A stretch of DNA of 64,000 nucleotides, from NCBI RefSeq assembly GCF_040954835.1, contig NC_090696.1, forward strand, positions 59,922,222-59,986,221, in the 5' to 3' direction. Both the position numbers and the translations under genes were made by a program. This DNA comes from Lepisosteus oculatus (taxonomy: Eukaryota > Chordata > Actinopteri > Semionotiformes > Lepisosteidae). Shown here piece by piece: positions 1 through 13,100 of this stretch. A model generated the notes under the pieces. The model had not been told where the DNA came from and ran no database searches. It worked only from the letters and a program-made list of their open reading frames with translations. Position 1 is the first letter of the stretch. Each line of letters opens with the position of its first letter.

Positions 1-474
1 TGTTTGTCTCTAAGAAATGAATGTTTGTTTGTTTCTTGTAGTCACACTCATTTAAAGTCTTTGTGCTTTGGGAATTCTATACCAAATACATAGGCTATTT
101 TACATTAGCCTCTTGTCCAAGATATCTGTGGATTTCTTCAGATTCCAATATGTCAACCTTTTCTCCTCTTATCCCATTTTTCTCCTTTATCTCTCTGTAA
201 AATTGGTATGAGGTCAGTTTTTTCTCAGTACTCCCTTAGTGCAGGACAGAAGAAGCAACCTTACTCTGCAAAAGAGTAGAGGTGGGCTATAGTGTCCTTT
301 CCAAGACCTAACATTAATAAACTGAATCCAAAGCCATTTTTGATTTTTGAATAACTTCTGTTTTGGTTACAATGTGATAGACCCACAAAACAAAAGCCAT
401 TGGGAAGTGTCTAGGAATTGTAAGGTAGTTTTAGATATTTGGAATTTTCACGATGGCAGTGATGGCACCCCTGA
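1..474. other. Intronic sequence, no feature recognised
   Basis: AT-rich sequence upstream of the UBE2D3 terminal exon, so presumably part of that gene's last intron. I see no coding exon and no clear repeat here. The open reading frame that begins at 347 on the + strand lies opposite the hAT fragment and looks spurious. Confidence 0.5.
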
Positions 475-1292
475 TCAAACCAAACCATCCAAGTACCACC
501 TACAAGTCATCTCCTCCAAGGCACCCCAAAAATTCTCAATGACCGATATGAGCTCACGTGCGCATCTGGTCATCTTAACACGCTTTATCAATGTACTTTT
601 GATATCATCTGCCATATCAATAATTCTGTGAGGGGCTGTGTCTTTCAGAGGGGGCAGCCGTTCGAGCTGTTTAGCAGCTTTTTCTCCACACAATACGTGT
701 CAGCTCTTTTGTCAACGGTAAATAAGGTTCGTCAAAAATAGTGTGGGGCTTACCTGCTTTAGCAATCCGCAAGCTTGCATTTTCCCCCGTTTTCAGTTTC
801 AGGAGTCCGTCTCAGAAGTTAAAATAAGTTTTTATTTCACGCGCATAGGAGTGAAACGCAGAGACGCTCAGTGTATGTTTCTCAAATTAACCTAGAACAG
901 TTCTTAAATTTTTCTGTTTTCTATCACACTTTCCTGTGCTCAAAAGATTTCCAGCGTTCATAGCACACATTTCTATGCATTCCTGTGCTTACAACATTGG
1001 CATTGTTCCAGTCACGCACATTCTCCTACCTCCCTATTTGCTGGAGATACCTTTTTTTAAATACAGTTGGTCGCTTGCGTGTCGTAGTACGCATTCCTAT
1101 AGAATGGTATAGAATTATATAGTAACTCTTGTCCACTCAAGTATTAGCGCGCTTAATAGGCTGCGTATTCGACACGTATTAAAATAGAAAGTATGAAAAC
1201 CCGTCCCGATTTTTCAGTGCACACAACAAGGTTCCAGGGTCATATGGCAGAGCACCTGGCATGGTACGCGTACCATAGTTTGAGAACCACTG
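475..1292 (-). mobile_element. Decayed hAT DNA transposon (transposase fragment plus one terminal repeat)
   Basis: On the - strand, 693-475 reads as a 72-residue fragment with EKAAKQLERLPPLKDT and HRIIDMADDIKSTLIKRVK. This resembles the block just before the catalytic region of ZBED5/GTF2IRD2-like hAT transposases. At 1268-1292 the + strand reads toward a terminal repeat whose reverse complement begins CAGTGGTTCTCAAAC, a common hAT end. A perfect 16-bp palindrome (1261-1276) overlaps it. I could not find the other end or a matching 8-bp duplication, so the copy is truncated or continues beyond the window. Family recognition is from residue pattern only. Confidence 0.5.
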
Positions 1293-1757
1293 CACTACGG
1301 CTTTCCCTATTTAGACCTGCCAGTCAGTCTGTACCTTTTCAGTTTATTTTACCACTGCAACTACTTGAGCCAGGAGATATAACAATATAATACTTCTGAG
1401 GTTGTAAGGGTCATTTCAGTGAAGTGGAAGAGATCTTCGATCTACTACTGATCTGACAAGGCATGTTGGCAGGAATACTAGACAAATTTATTATCATAAA
1501 ATTTCCATAAAGCTGTTATTATTTTTTGTTTTTGTTTGGTTTGAACCCGAAGCAAAATGTCAGATTGTGCTTATAGACCTCAGCACGTGAAAATTACAGT
1601 TTGGCAAACTAATCTTTAGGTTGTTGGTTTGAACAAGTTGCAAAACATACTACTGCTCCAGCACAGCTTGCAGCAGATGGTTATGAAATGGGTAATTCTG
1701 CTCTTTAATGCTTTCTGTTGTGGTTTTGTTTAGATTGTGCTTTTTATCTTCACACAG

Positions 1758-1803
1758 GTACAACAGAATAGCCCGGGAATGGACTCAGAAGTATGCAATG
1801 TGA
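1758..1803 (+). CDS. UBE2D3: UBE2D3, terminal coding exon (ubiquitin-conjugating enzyme E2 D)
   Basis: An acceptor (CACACAG, ending 1757) opens a short exon that starts with the third base of a split codon and reads YNRIAREWTQKYAM, then TGA at 1801-1803. That is the exact C-terminal signature of the UBE2D (UbcH5) family of E2 ubiquitin-conjugating enzymes, which carry ubiquitin from E1 to many E3 ligases in cytosol and nucleus. The catalytic cysteine and the rest of the UBC fold lie in upstream exons outside the window. UBE2D2 and UBE2D3 differ at only a few positions, and the Ala in IAREW is also seen in UBE2D2. The UBE2D3 call therefore rests on position directly upstream of MANBA, as in tetrapods. 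No alternative last exon was found in 1-1757. Confidence 0.8.
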
Positions 1804-2660
1804 TGCTACCTTGTGGAAGTCGGAACAACCTGCATTATAGCTGGAATAAACTTTAAATTACTGGTTTCTTTGGTTATCGTATTTGGCTGCTCCCCTTATC
1901 AGACCATATCTTTTTTTTTGCCCTACCCTCCCCCCCTTTCCCACATTCATTCACATGCTCTTATGAGAAGATAGTCTCTCCAGCTTGGACAAGACCAGCT
2001 TTCTGAATTTCTAAAGTAGTTCTCATCAAAAATCGCCCAAGGTTCTGAACTCTTTAATGGAGCATGTGTCCGTAAATGGCCAATGTACCTTCACAGCCCC
2101 TTGGTTATGAGACTAAAAGTGTGCCTCATTGCTCTAACACACTGAAGATGCCAGCGAAAAAAAGGATGCTTCATGTGCAGTCAGCCTCATCTGATCAGGA
2201 TCACCACATTGCTGGATAGCATCCATCTTTTTGTAAGCTTTTCTGCTAGTGTTAGAGACCTGAGGTCTATGAAAATGTATTTTATGCTCATAACTGACAG
2301 AGTGAGTGAAGTATTGCTGCAGAGTGTATAAGCATCAGCAGTACAGAAAATAATGCTGTATTTTATGCATGTTAATAAAGGAATAACCTGTTTATGTTCT
2401 GCAGAGAATGGAGATTTGGGGGTGGGAGGGGTGGGATGGGGGATACTCCTAAGTCCCCTACTAGGGTCAGAACATTTTGTAATTTTTTTCATTTTTTTCT
2501 TTTCTGTTTTGTTTTTAGAAGTCGGGAGCTATTAGTTAATCTATCTTCCACAACACTGTTTTCTGTAGCACTGAATAAATGATGCAAAGCTCTCAATGGT
2601 TGACCGATCAACTAATAGCTCTGCTAGTTATTGATTTATTTTTCCTCAATAAAGTTACAT
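1804..2660 (+). other. UBE2D3: Probable UBE2D3 3' untranslated region with several poly(A) signals
   Basis: Non-coding AT-rich sequence follows the UBE2D3 stop. Canonical AATAAA hexamers are at 1845-1850, 2574-2579 and 2648-2653, so alternative polyadenylation is plausible. Which one is used cannot be told from sequence. The true 3' end could also be further downstream, because UBE2D3 transcripts in other vertebrates have long 3'UTRs. Confidence 0.55.
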
Positions 2661-5379
2661 AAACCAATATCACATAGCCTGTTTCCATTTGTATAATGCT
2701 GATAAGTCAATATCAAAATTGGTTAAATTCTTCAGCTGATGCTCTAGTCATTCTTAGAAACAAGTCATTAAGCAATTTGTAGATTTTTGGATTCATGCTT
2801 TATTTGAACAATTTTATAATGCATTTTTTTAAGGTTACTAAAATTCACATGGATACAACTTGTATATAACCCATAGGAATATTCAATCCAGAACTTGTCT
2901 CAATATCCTCACTTATTTGCAGAAACCAGCAGGACACTAAATAGACTAGATCTTTGTTTTTTTTAGGTAACTTTAATACTATACTGACGGGGGAAAGTAC
3001 ATATTGCTACACTAATTCTATTTTCCAATTTCTTTTTAGCGATGTACTATGTTCAAAATTCCTCCATTGTACAGTGTGCCGCCTTACGTTTGTGTGCTTA
3101 TGTTCCTATGTTTGATGCAGTGTATGTACACTATATATTTAGACATTCGTAGACTCACATAGTCCTCTGTAGACATGCATTGTAGTATTATCTTGCCAGT
3201 GTGTAATAGGCACCAGAACAGTAGAGGATGGTGCTCTCTGACAGCTGCTGTTTCCAGTCTGTTGCACTAGCTTCTATTATCAGTGTTACACCTTTCTTGA
3301 GCTTCCTTCCTTGCTGGTGAACAGCTCTCATCTTCAGCTGTTTTACTGCTTAAAAGCTATTTTAATGTTTGATCCTGAGGGGATTGAAAACGCAAGTAAT
3401 GCACTTAGGTTGATTTGGGTTCTGCGTTGGCTACGGTTCAAAATTTTTTAAAGAATTTGCATACAAGTATCTTTACAAAGGTACTTGTTTCTACTGGAGT
3501 ACCTTCAAATTCATATGGTAAGAATTGTGGAATTTTAATTGAATAGCAGCAGCAGAATTCTGAAGGGGCCTGGAATTTTAATAGTTGGAAATACTGTACT
3601 TCTGCCCATGTGTTTTGCTACACCACACTAAAGTAATGGTACAGCTGTGCATACTTTCACTTTCATAAACGGCAACTGTGCAGATATAAAATGGCATTTC
3701 AAAATTTCTTGTAGAGGTGCTTCAATTTTCATTTTTACAAAATCAAGACAAACGTTGGCAGTAACTAGGTATTAAAATGGAGCTATCCGGAACTATTCCG
3801 GAATACTGAGAATTATCCTGCAGCATCAAATGTCTGACAGATGTCTAATAGCTTCTTTTCAGCTCTCCATGTGAGACACTTAGTGAAATTAGTTCATATT
3901 GCAGAAACTAGTCCTCATTTGCTAAAAAGGGCTCTCCTAGTCCAGCATACTCCAGTTCAACTTGGAGAAGTTCTGGTACTTTTTTGATGTATTAAGATGA
4001 CAAGGTCCTGTGTTCCATGCATTTATTCATAAATTAATTTCAAAGATAACTTGATGTTTCACAGATATAAAAGGTTACATCCTGGGAACATCCTGATGCC
4101 TTGTGCCAAAATGCAGCAATTAGAACAAGCTGGTGACTTATCTGAAAGCAAGAGGGAATGTTTTGGGAGTATTTCCCCTCATCAGAGTTTTGGGGTACTC
4201 TCTGACGGCAGGCGGAGCGACGCGCCGGTTGGGGTATTCTCGGTTGCATTTAATGGCAACGTCAGCTCAAAGATTTGGTTCAAACCACCAAATGGAGACG
4301 GGCGTGCCGACAAGCGGACCCTGCTGATGCGGGATTAACGTTAGTATGAGAGAGAGTTTTGGGTTGTTCCCTGCTAAATTTGTCCCAGGTTCTTCTCAAA
4401 TCAGCTTCAATCAAACTTTATATGTGACATCCTATTGTGAAGATGAGTATCAATCTCTTATCACAAAAGAAAATGCAATCAACAAGAAATGAACTGGAAG
4501 TTTGTTTTGGTTCCATTAGTATGCTGAACTAATTTACTCATAATCAATACTTTATTGCCATAACAACCACTTGCATGGAATTTGGTTTGATGGGCTCATA
4601 GAATTAAAGACATGCAATACAAAAACACAATATAATAGCCAATAATAACATCCACCTAACATACTCACAAAACATTCTAAATACACATCAGTAATAAAAT
4701 AAATGACAATGGAGCCTGATAGAATACCAATGGGCCATGCATAAATGTCAGAGTTTATGCACTTTGGTAGGTGCTGCTGGGGCTCATTAAGCTTTTCATA
4801 TGGAGAGGTATTGGCTGGTAATTCAAATCCAGTGTCTCCCATTCTCTAGTTACAGGTTGTTAAGCATTTATCAATACGCTTGGAGACAAACCGTAGTGGT
4901 TACAGAAGATATGATCCTCTGTGCAGATCCTAATTTTTCCTGAATGTTGTCAGCACAAATGTAGTAAATGTCCGTTAAAATCACCCTATATATCATACTT
5001 GCATCCTGCATATTGGAGCTGTTGTCTGCTATTAGTCCGTTTCAACTGACTAATTTAATTAAAAAAAAGATCTATTACCAATACAGAAAAGTGTTTTCAC
5101 AATATAAATATTACTGTATCAGTGCATGTGTATATTTGTTTTTTATATTATGTACAATACCAATTGCATTAGACTAATATCGGCTATCTTTAACTGAAGG
5201 GCTGACTAATGCATTGAACTGGATGTAATATTACAATTTGTGATTTATGCACACAATTCTGGATATCTTTTGAAGAAAGTGGGGATGAAGTGGCTAAATT
5301 ACACTTCAGGCTTTTACTATGTAGACTTCTAAAAAAAACTCCCTCTTCATGACTAAATCATTTCTGACTTCTCTACCTT
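2661..5379. other. Intergenic region between UBE2D3 and MANBA
   Basis: Mostly AT-rich DNA with no exon that I can support. The one compositional exception is a CpG-dense block at about 4195-4345. Open frames here (for example 4051-4338) show no recognisable domain. Confidence 0.5.
4195..4345. other. Short CpG-dense block of unknown origin
   Basis: About 14 CpG dinucleotides occur in about 150 bp, in surroundings where CpG is rare. The block contains GGTTCAAACC, which resembles a pol III B box, but no folded tRNA is evident. It could be a recent repeat insertion, a small CpG island or an unannotated first exon. I cannot distinguish these. Confidence 0.35.
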
Positions 5380-5812
5380 CTCTGCTGTGCTTGAGGTCTA
5401 CTGGCGCTTAATGGCTGCCGCGCGTCATCCAACGGCTCTGGCAGCTGTATTTTAGTCATAGAAGAAGAGGGTCTTCGCTTTGATGTAAAGAGCTTTCAGA
5501 TTCTTATGTGTGTGTATACATATAGTTATTAATCCCATTTATACTGTCTGAAATAAATAATTCGAGAAATATGAAAACAAGGGCTTCTGAAATGCACACG
5601 TTGCCGAACAGCAATGGAGAAATGTTTAAGTCACATGACGCATCACCTGATTTATTGTGCAAAAAAAAACAGGAAGTTGCTAGTGAAAAGTTTTGACATC
5701 GGTTAACAGCAACAACAAAAAAAGTTGCATGACCTTTCTTGGTGTGAAACGTTACGTGATAAAATGAACGAGAAGCCTGTTTCTTAGCTTTTCGTTGTTA
5801 CTGCCCGCCGAG
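5380..5812 (+). promoter_or_regulatory. MANBA: MANBA promoter and 5'UTR region, with a CLEAR-like E-box
   Basis: This stretch precedes the MANBA start codon and is less AT-rich than its surroundings, with a CpG cluster at about 5404-5440. GTCACATGAC at 5630-5639 differs by one base from the palindromic CLEAR element GTCACGTGAC, which TFEB/TFE3 bind in lysosomal gene promoters. TACGTGAT at 5753-5760 is a second E-box-like site. No TATA box is evident near the start, and the transcription start site is not identifiable from sequence. Confidence 0.45.
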
Positions 5813-6040
5813 ATGAAATCCTTTATTAGGAAACGAGTGGCGGCTTATCTGATTGCTGGGTTGTTGTGCATGCTGCTGGGGAGCACCAAAGTATCTGGAG
5901 CCGTTCCGAACAAACTGGTTGTCGAAACACTTAGACTAAACGGAAACTGGACACTGAAAAATAAGAACGGGTCATTGACACTCACCGCGGCTGTGCCTGG
6001 CTGCGTGCATTCAGCACTGCTGAAGCAAGGTCTCATTCAG
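5813..6040 (+). CDS. MANBA: MANBA exon 1 (start codon, signal peptide)
   Basis: Residues 1-76. The n-region MKSFIRKR is followed by a hydrophobic stretch ([14 protein letters not shown]) and a likely cleavage site near VSG-A at about residues 29-30. After it come potential N-glycosylation sequons NWT and NGS and the family-typical [17 protein letters not shown]. The donor is CAG|GTAGGC. Confidence 0.95.
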
Positions 6041-7135
6041 GTAGGCTAATCCTTACCCATTTAAGACCCGGGACAAAACCCTGGTGCGAAGAACAAAGCC
6101 TGTACATAGTCAGCAGCATATTCTTAGCAAAGACAACAGCACTGTAACCCCAAACGGCTAATGCAAAAGTTACATAAATATCCAGGAGTAAAGATAAATT
6201 GGCTAGTAAAAATGTCCTAACCTGCACACTACGCATGCGCAGGACTTGCAACACGTCAGGTTTCGTGTGCCTTGAAGAAACAGACTGGAAATGTATCCTC
6301 GCCTTTCATAATTACTGATGATTATTGTTCTATACGTGATTTTTTATGTTTATCTTGAACCTTCTAAATCTAAAAGAAAATCATTGTTATACAGACTAAA
6401 GTTAATCCTTACGGGCTACTTTTTATCTCTGAATTATGAGAAAACCATTTATTATGCATCTCTGTTAATGTCACACCAACCCTTAGCCTATCTCTCAAGA
6501 ATTGGGAATGCGTGAGAGTGCTCTCTGGACATCTGTTTGCCTGCCCTCTTCATAACCAAGAGGGCTTTTCGGATTTTTATATAAATACAATTTTGATGCA
6601 AATTATGACGATCCAGCTAGTAAAAATGACTAATTATAGCTACGCGTCATGTTTTGCCACTGGAATAATTAGGTGAAGTAGCAAAAATGCTTTGTTAAAG
6701 CGTGAAACGTTTTTCAGAATCGCAGCATGTGATGCAGTTGAACTGAACTAGTCTTGTGCAGGGATAGTTTGCACATCTAGTGGGTTATGTAAATAGAAAT
6801 GTGTTGGATACATTTTTTGCTATTACATTTTTTATCCACTTCTAAGAGATACAAGGACAGAGACGTTTTTACATTTGATTACACCCCTTTGTAGCTCAGA
6901 CATGATCAGAATCTCAATTTGCTGTATTGCGTTTACAGAAAATTGTAATGGCTTAGCCTACTAATTTGAGATATTTTGGGCTTGTTGAATACCGGTTTTC
7001 TGCATATGTGCTGGGATGATGTGCAGTATCTTCTGGACAAAGACATGTATCATGTTTTGGCTTTTGATACCTGAGATGTGATTACCGCTGCAGTGTATGA
7101 ATCTTTTGAGGCTACCACTCCAAATAATAAATTAT

Positions 7136-7189
<54 letters not shown>

Positions 7190-10100
7190 CTTTATTTTAT
7201 ATAGTGCCTTTAAAGGTGGCTTCTCAAAGAGCTTTACAGGATGACAATAACAATAAATAAGAAGAATACAACGATAAAACACAATTACAATATATAGAGG
7301 AGACCGTGGACGGTGGTACTAAGAAGAGCAGAGGGGTGAAGAATGGAACCAGTTAAGTAAAGGCTTTTCTGAAGAAAGAGGGTTTTGAGTCTGGATTTGA
7401 AGGAGTTTAGAGAAGGTGACTCTGGTATCCTTGGGGAGAGAGTTCCAGAGCTTGGGGGCATAACAGGAGAAGGCCCTGTCGCCCATACAATGTAGACGGG
7501 CTTGGGGGACAGTAAGGAGAGCAGAATTAGAAGAGCGAAGGTTGCAAGGTGGGGAGTAGGGAGATAATAGTTCAGACAATTACTGAGGTGCCAAGCCATG
7601 CAGAGCCTTATAGGTGAGCATGAGGATTTTAAAGTCTACACATAATTTGGCTGGAAGCCAGTGCAAGGACTCCATGATAGGAGTAATGTGAACACTTGCA
7701 CTAGTCCTGGCTGCTGAATTTTGCACATACTGCAGTTTGTTCAGAGTAGATTTAGATACCCCAGCGAGTAGAGCATTACAGTAGTCAATTCGAGAGAACA
7801 CAAATGTGTTGATCAGCTTTTCAGCCACAGTTAATGATAGCATAGAGCGTAGTCTTGCGATATTTCTAAGGTGAAAAAAAGAAGTTTTGACAGTATGCTG
7901 CACATGTGGGTCGAATGTTAAGCCAGAATCAAATTTAACCCCAAGGTTTTTCAATTTTGATTGAAGCTTAAGTACAGAGCCATCTACAGATAGGGTTACA
8001 GGACTGGCTTTACGAAGTTGATGGGGTGTGCCAATAAGCATGACTTCAGTCTTGTTGTAGTTAAGATGAAGGAAGTTTTGAGTCATCCAAATTTTTATGT
8101 CAGAGATGCAATTAGACAGAATAGAGACAGCCACATCAGTGTCAGGTCTGGTATGGATGTATATTTGAGTATCGTCAGCATACAAATGAAATTGAGGCCA
8201 TGTGATCTTAAAAGCTGACCAAGTGGGAACATGTAAATGCTGAAGAGCAAGGGGCCCAGTATTGAGCCCTGAGGAACACCAGACTTAACAAGACCAATTT
8301 CAGACCTGTACCCATTGAGAGAGACAAAGTGACAGCGATCAGTGAGGGAAGATTTGAACCATTTGAGGGCAGTGTCAGAAACTCCAAACACAGTCTCAAG
8401 ACGCGAAAGTAAGATGTTATGGTCAACGGTGTCAAAAGCAGAACTGAGATCAAGAAGGATGAGTATAGAAAAAGAACCAGAATCAGAAGCTATTAGAAGA
8501 TCGTTGGTGACTTTGACCAGGGCAGTTTCTGTGCTGTGAAGTTGATGGAAGCCAGATTGGAGGGGTTCAAAAATGTTGTTTGTCATGAGGTGGTTATGTA
8601 ACTGAAGTGTGACAGCACGTTCTAGAATTTTAGAAAGAAAGGGTAAGTTGGAGATGGGGCGAAAATTGTTAAGATTGTTGAGAGCCATGTTAGGCTTTTT
8701 TGGCACAGGGGTAATGGCAGCAGTTTTGAGGACCGTTGGTACAATGCCAGTGCTCATGGATTCATGTATGATATTGAGGACAATGGGACAGAGAGAAGAG
8801 AAACAGGACTGAAATAAAGTGGTGGGAATGGGATCTAAAATAGATGTGGTGGGTTTCATGCATGTTGAGGGATGCTGTGTCAGGAAGAGAGAAGCTGGAG
8901 AGAAGGGAACCAGAGAAGTTGGATGAGGGGGGAGGAGATAGGGAAATGATATGCGTAGTGGAGAGAATGTGATGCCGGATGTTGTCAATCTTAGAACTAA
9001 AGAAATCTAAGAATGTGTTGCAAAGTTATGATGAGGCAGGTAATGTGGTGGGGCAGTTTGGCTTGAGCCATCTGTTGATGGTGGAGAAAAGATGTCTGGG
9101 GTTGTTTTGGTGGTTTTCAATGATGTGAGAAAAGTAGGTGGATCTAGCAGACTCTATAGTAACCTTATATTCAGATAAGTAATCTGATAATGTAAGCCTG
9201 ATAATGTACATTTAGGCCGGAAAGACGCCACCTACGCTCACGTTTGCGAGAGGCTGCCTTCATGGATCGCAGATGGTCATTGTACCAGGGGGCAGGGCGA
9301 GAGAAGGAGATGGTTCGAGTTTTTAAAGGAGCAAAGGTGTTGAGGGTAGATAAAAGAGCACTGTCAAGTAACTGTATTTTGTCCTCTAGAGGGTCAGAGG
9401 AAGAGTAACAAGATAAGGAGGACAGAACAGAATTTGCAATCCTTGGGTGATAATTGATCGCCAGTTGTGGAAATGTACAGAGCGTGAGGGGGAAGTGTTA
9501 GAAACAGGTAATTCCAGATTGAAGAGAATGGCTACGTGGTCAGAGAGGCCTAGATCAAGGGGAGAGCAGTGGGAGACAAAAGAGTCATGTGTAATAAATA
9601 AATCTAAGGTGTGTCCTTTGTTATGTGTAGGGGTACAAACAAACTGAGTAAGGTCAAAGCATCCCAAAAGAGAAAGGAAGTCTTTAGCCAGACTGGAAGA
9701 GGTTGAATCGATGTGTATATTAAAGTCCTCTAGAATGAGGATCCTTTTAAACTTGAGGCATAAGAATGAGAGAAAATCTGCAAACTCACCTAAGAATTAA
9801 ATTTTAAATTAAATTAAATTAAATTATTGCCATGTGTACAAGGCATGGACCGTCCTGCTTTAAAGTTGTTTACTAATATAATAATAATTGCTTACACTTA
9901 TATAGCACTTTTCTGGACACTCCACTCAAAGGACTTTACAGGTAATGGAGACTCCCCTCCACCACCACCAATGAATAGCCCCCACCTGGATGATGTGGTG
10001 GCAGCCATAGTGTGCCAGTAAACTCACCACACATCAGCTATCAGTGGGGAGAAGAATAGAGCGATGAAGGCAGTTCATAGATGGGGATTATTGGTAAAGG

Positions 10101-13100
10101 CCATGATTGGTGAAGGCCAATGGGAAATTTGGCCAGGACGCTGGCATAATATCCCTACTCTTTTCGAAACGCCCAGGGATTTTTAATGATCACAGAGAGT
10201 CAGGACCTCAGTTTTATCTCTCATCCAAAGCACAGTGCCTGTCTTACAGTATTGGGTCCCCATCACTATACTGGGGCATTAGGACGCACACAGACCACAG
10301 GGTGAGCGCCCCCTAATAGTCCCACTAATTCCTCTTCCAGCAGCAACCTTAGCTTTCCCAGGTCTCTTATCCAGGTACTGGCCAGGCTCACACCTGCTTA
10401 GCTTTTGTGGGTTAATATTATAGTGCTCCAGGTTAGAAGTTAGATGCACATGGTGTGTCGTTGTTTCCCTAGGCATTTTGTTCCAGTATCATCCCTGAGT
10501 CTGAACCATTGTGAAAGGAATGGGGTGGACATCCACTGCAGATATGTAACTCAAAACATCAGGTCCCATTTCTCCAACTTAAATACCACAATCTTTGAAA
10601 TAGAGCCTTAACATTTGTTGCTGGCATTTCAGGGGTGCTTACAATGTTTGCAAACCTTAATGTAAATAGTCCCCTTAATGCATTTTTATAGTGTTATTGT
10701 TGAAATTCTGGTTAGGTAGCTCAATAATGATGGTTGATGCAAAAGATGTTTTGCATTAACTGATATTAATGTAACTGTTTGTTTTTGGCAGACCCAAATG
10801 AAATTTTATTTAAAGAGCGCCAAACCTCTAACTGTTGTCATCCTCTTCCTGAGAGCTTATTGGCTTATTGAGACATCGTTGGGTATTTAGCACTAACTAA
10901 ACTCTGTTGACTTTAGCTAGGGGATGTCTTGAGCTGTCCTCTGTACATTTGTAGGTCAGTTCATAGTCAGGGCTTTGTAAATTAAAGATGATTTCATCAG
11001 CTTGTCAGGTTTCTACCAAAAGCTAGCCTTAAAGTTTGAATGTAAAAAGTCTATCTGAGAATGTCTGTTTAAAGGCTGGCTATACTGAGAATCTGACAGG
11101 GAGTCTGATTAAACTGTCGGCATGCTGGGAAAGGCAGAGAGGAAAACCTTTTGTTTCCCTGGTTTTATTGTTGCCTAAGGGATTTTTGGCAAGTCAGCTT
11201 GTTCTGTGTAGTTGTATTGTCATTCCAACCCATCACCGCTCACTGGACTGCAAAGACCAGAACTTAACACACTGTACTGTCTTTTTAAACCACAAGATGA
11301 TCTACTTTCCTTCCCAGCAGTGATAGGTGCCTAACCTGCCTGCTTTACGTTCTGTAACATAGACAGTTTTCAGGGTATCTTAAATCCCTGTGTAGCTGCA
11401 GAAACAGCCACGTCATCCATTCCAGGAAAGCATCCTGTTAAAATTGTTACGCCCTGGCAGAAATTTAAAACGTGCAAGTATTGATTAGCAGAACGAAGCA
11501 GATCGTTTGGAATATAATGAAAATGGGTACATTCTCAAATACATCTAATGGGTCCAGCTGTTTTTACTTTGTTGCTGTAATTTGTTTGTTTGTTTTTCAC
11601 AGTTGTTATTAATTTTACAGACTTTTATGACATGTGCTGTGGCATTTGTTTGCAGTGATCACAAAAGCTCTTCAATCATGTGTATCTGCGACTCATTTGG
11701 AGCCATAGAATAGACTGCAGCCCTCATACCACAAACCTGGAGGCCACGGTGATCAACCATGCCTTCCTCTGGAATATGTCACTTGTCAGTGACAGCCACC
11801 CTCCTGTGTTCACACTGGGAACCCCATAGTGCCTAACAGTTAGTAACAACAAGAGGAGTGATGAAGTCAGTGTGACTGACAACGCTAAAAGCTCACAGGC
11901 ACACAGAATATTATCCTCTATCCCAAATAGAGGATATTTTCCAATGCTTAACAGTGCTGCTCAAATTCGGCACCACTGCTTGGTGCATCCAGTGGTGGAT
12001 TAAGATGATCAGAGGCCCCTAGGCTACACATTGTGTACCCCCCCTTCCCCATCCCATTACAAGAAAAAAACCGAGAAAAAATCTTGTAATAATTCAGTGA
12101 TGCATTCAGAATAAGAGCCTGCTACCACCGATTCAAACAGAATGTAATGCGTCACACACAGGATTCAAACAGAATGTAACGCGTCACACACAGGATTCAA
12201 ACAGAATGTAACGCGTCACACGCAGGGAACACACACATACACGGGGAGCCCAAATACACACACACTACAATAGCCTGTAAGGTAAGTACAGCAATGCAAC
12301 CAATAAATCAGATTCACAGTCAATCTGTGAGCTGACAACAGAAATCATGCGCATGCTTACTTTGAAACGGACGATACACAACAACAAGATCAGCACAGCA
12401 AAGACCAATGACCACCTTGTTTGAGCGCATTATTTCAAGAACAGCTGGACACTCCAAACTTGTGCAAGTCCATTGTAGCCAATAGACTCAAATCGGTCAA
12501 TACACTGCATCGACGATTAGCTATTTTTCTATATGGGCTTTCAAGAAGGGATCAAACTCGCTGATAACTTCGAGGACACCCATGAAGTTCCCGTTGTCGG
12601 GGCGCCCAAACGTTTCGCTGTGTCCCCTTAAAAGGCAGCCCTCGCTCTGCTAAAACCTTCAACACTGCAACCACCCTTTTCAAGACGTTAGTCCAATACT
12701 CATATTCATTGTCAAACTGTCTTTTTAGTTCTGAATCTATTAGACCATTATCAGCACAGCGCAAAACGTAGGCAACCATAGCCTTTCGATGGCTCTCCTA
12801 CACTTCATGTTAAGCCAAGCATGCGGCTGCATTTTTCAAGTTACTATAGCCAGTAGTGTGAAGCTAGATACATTAAGCAACACGGACTTCAAAATCCTTC
12901 TACTTACTTACAAGGCCCTTGTTCTGACCAAACTATCCTATTCTCTTCCCCACATGTCCGGACGGTGCCTGGCTGGGCACCATCTGCGTTGGATGCTGCA
13001 TCACCGCCATGGATCCAAGAGGGGCATGGTGGATATAGCTATCATTTAGGAGGATTTTGCTGGTCTGCAGAGATCTGCATGGAGTACTGACATACAGAAG

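Noticed and set aside
347..631. 94-residue + strand open frame
   Set aside because: It is opposite the hAT transposase fragment, has no recognisable domain and no splice or promoter context.
5795..5812. Upstream in-frame extension of MANBA exon 1 starting at TTG 5795
   Set aside because: TTG is not a credible vertebrate start here. The ATG at 5813 begins a typical signal peptide n-region.
12130..12225. CRISPR-like array
   Set aside because: Units are contiguous with no spacers, only three, and inside a transposon in a vertebrate intron.
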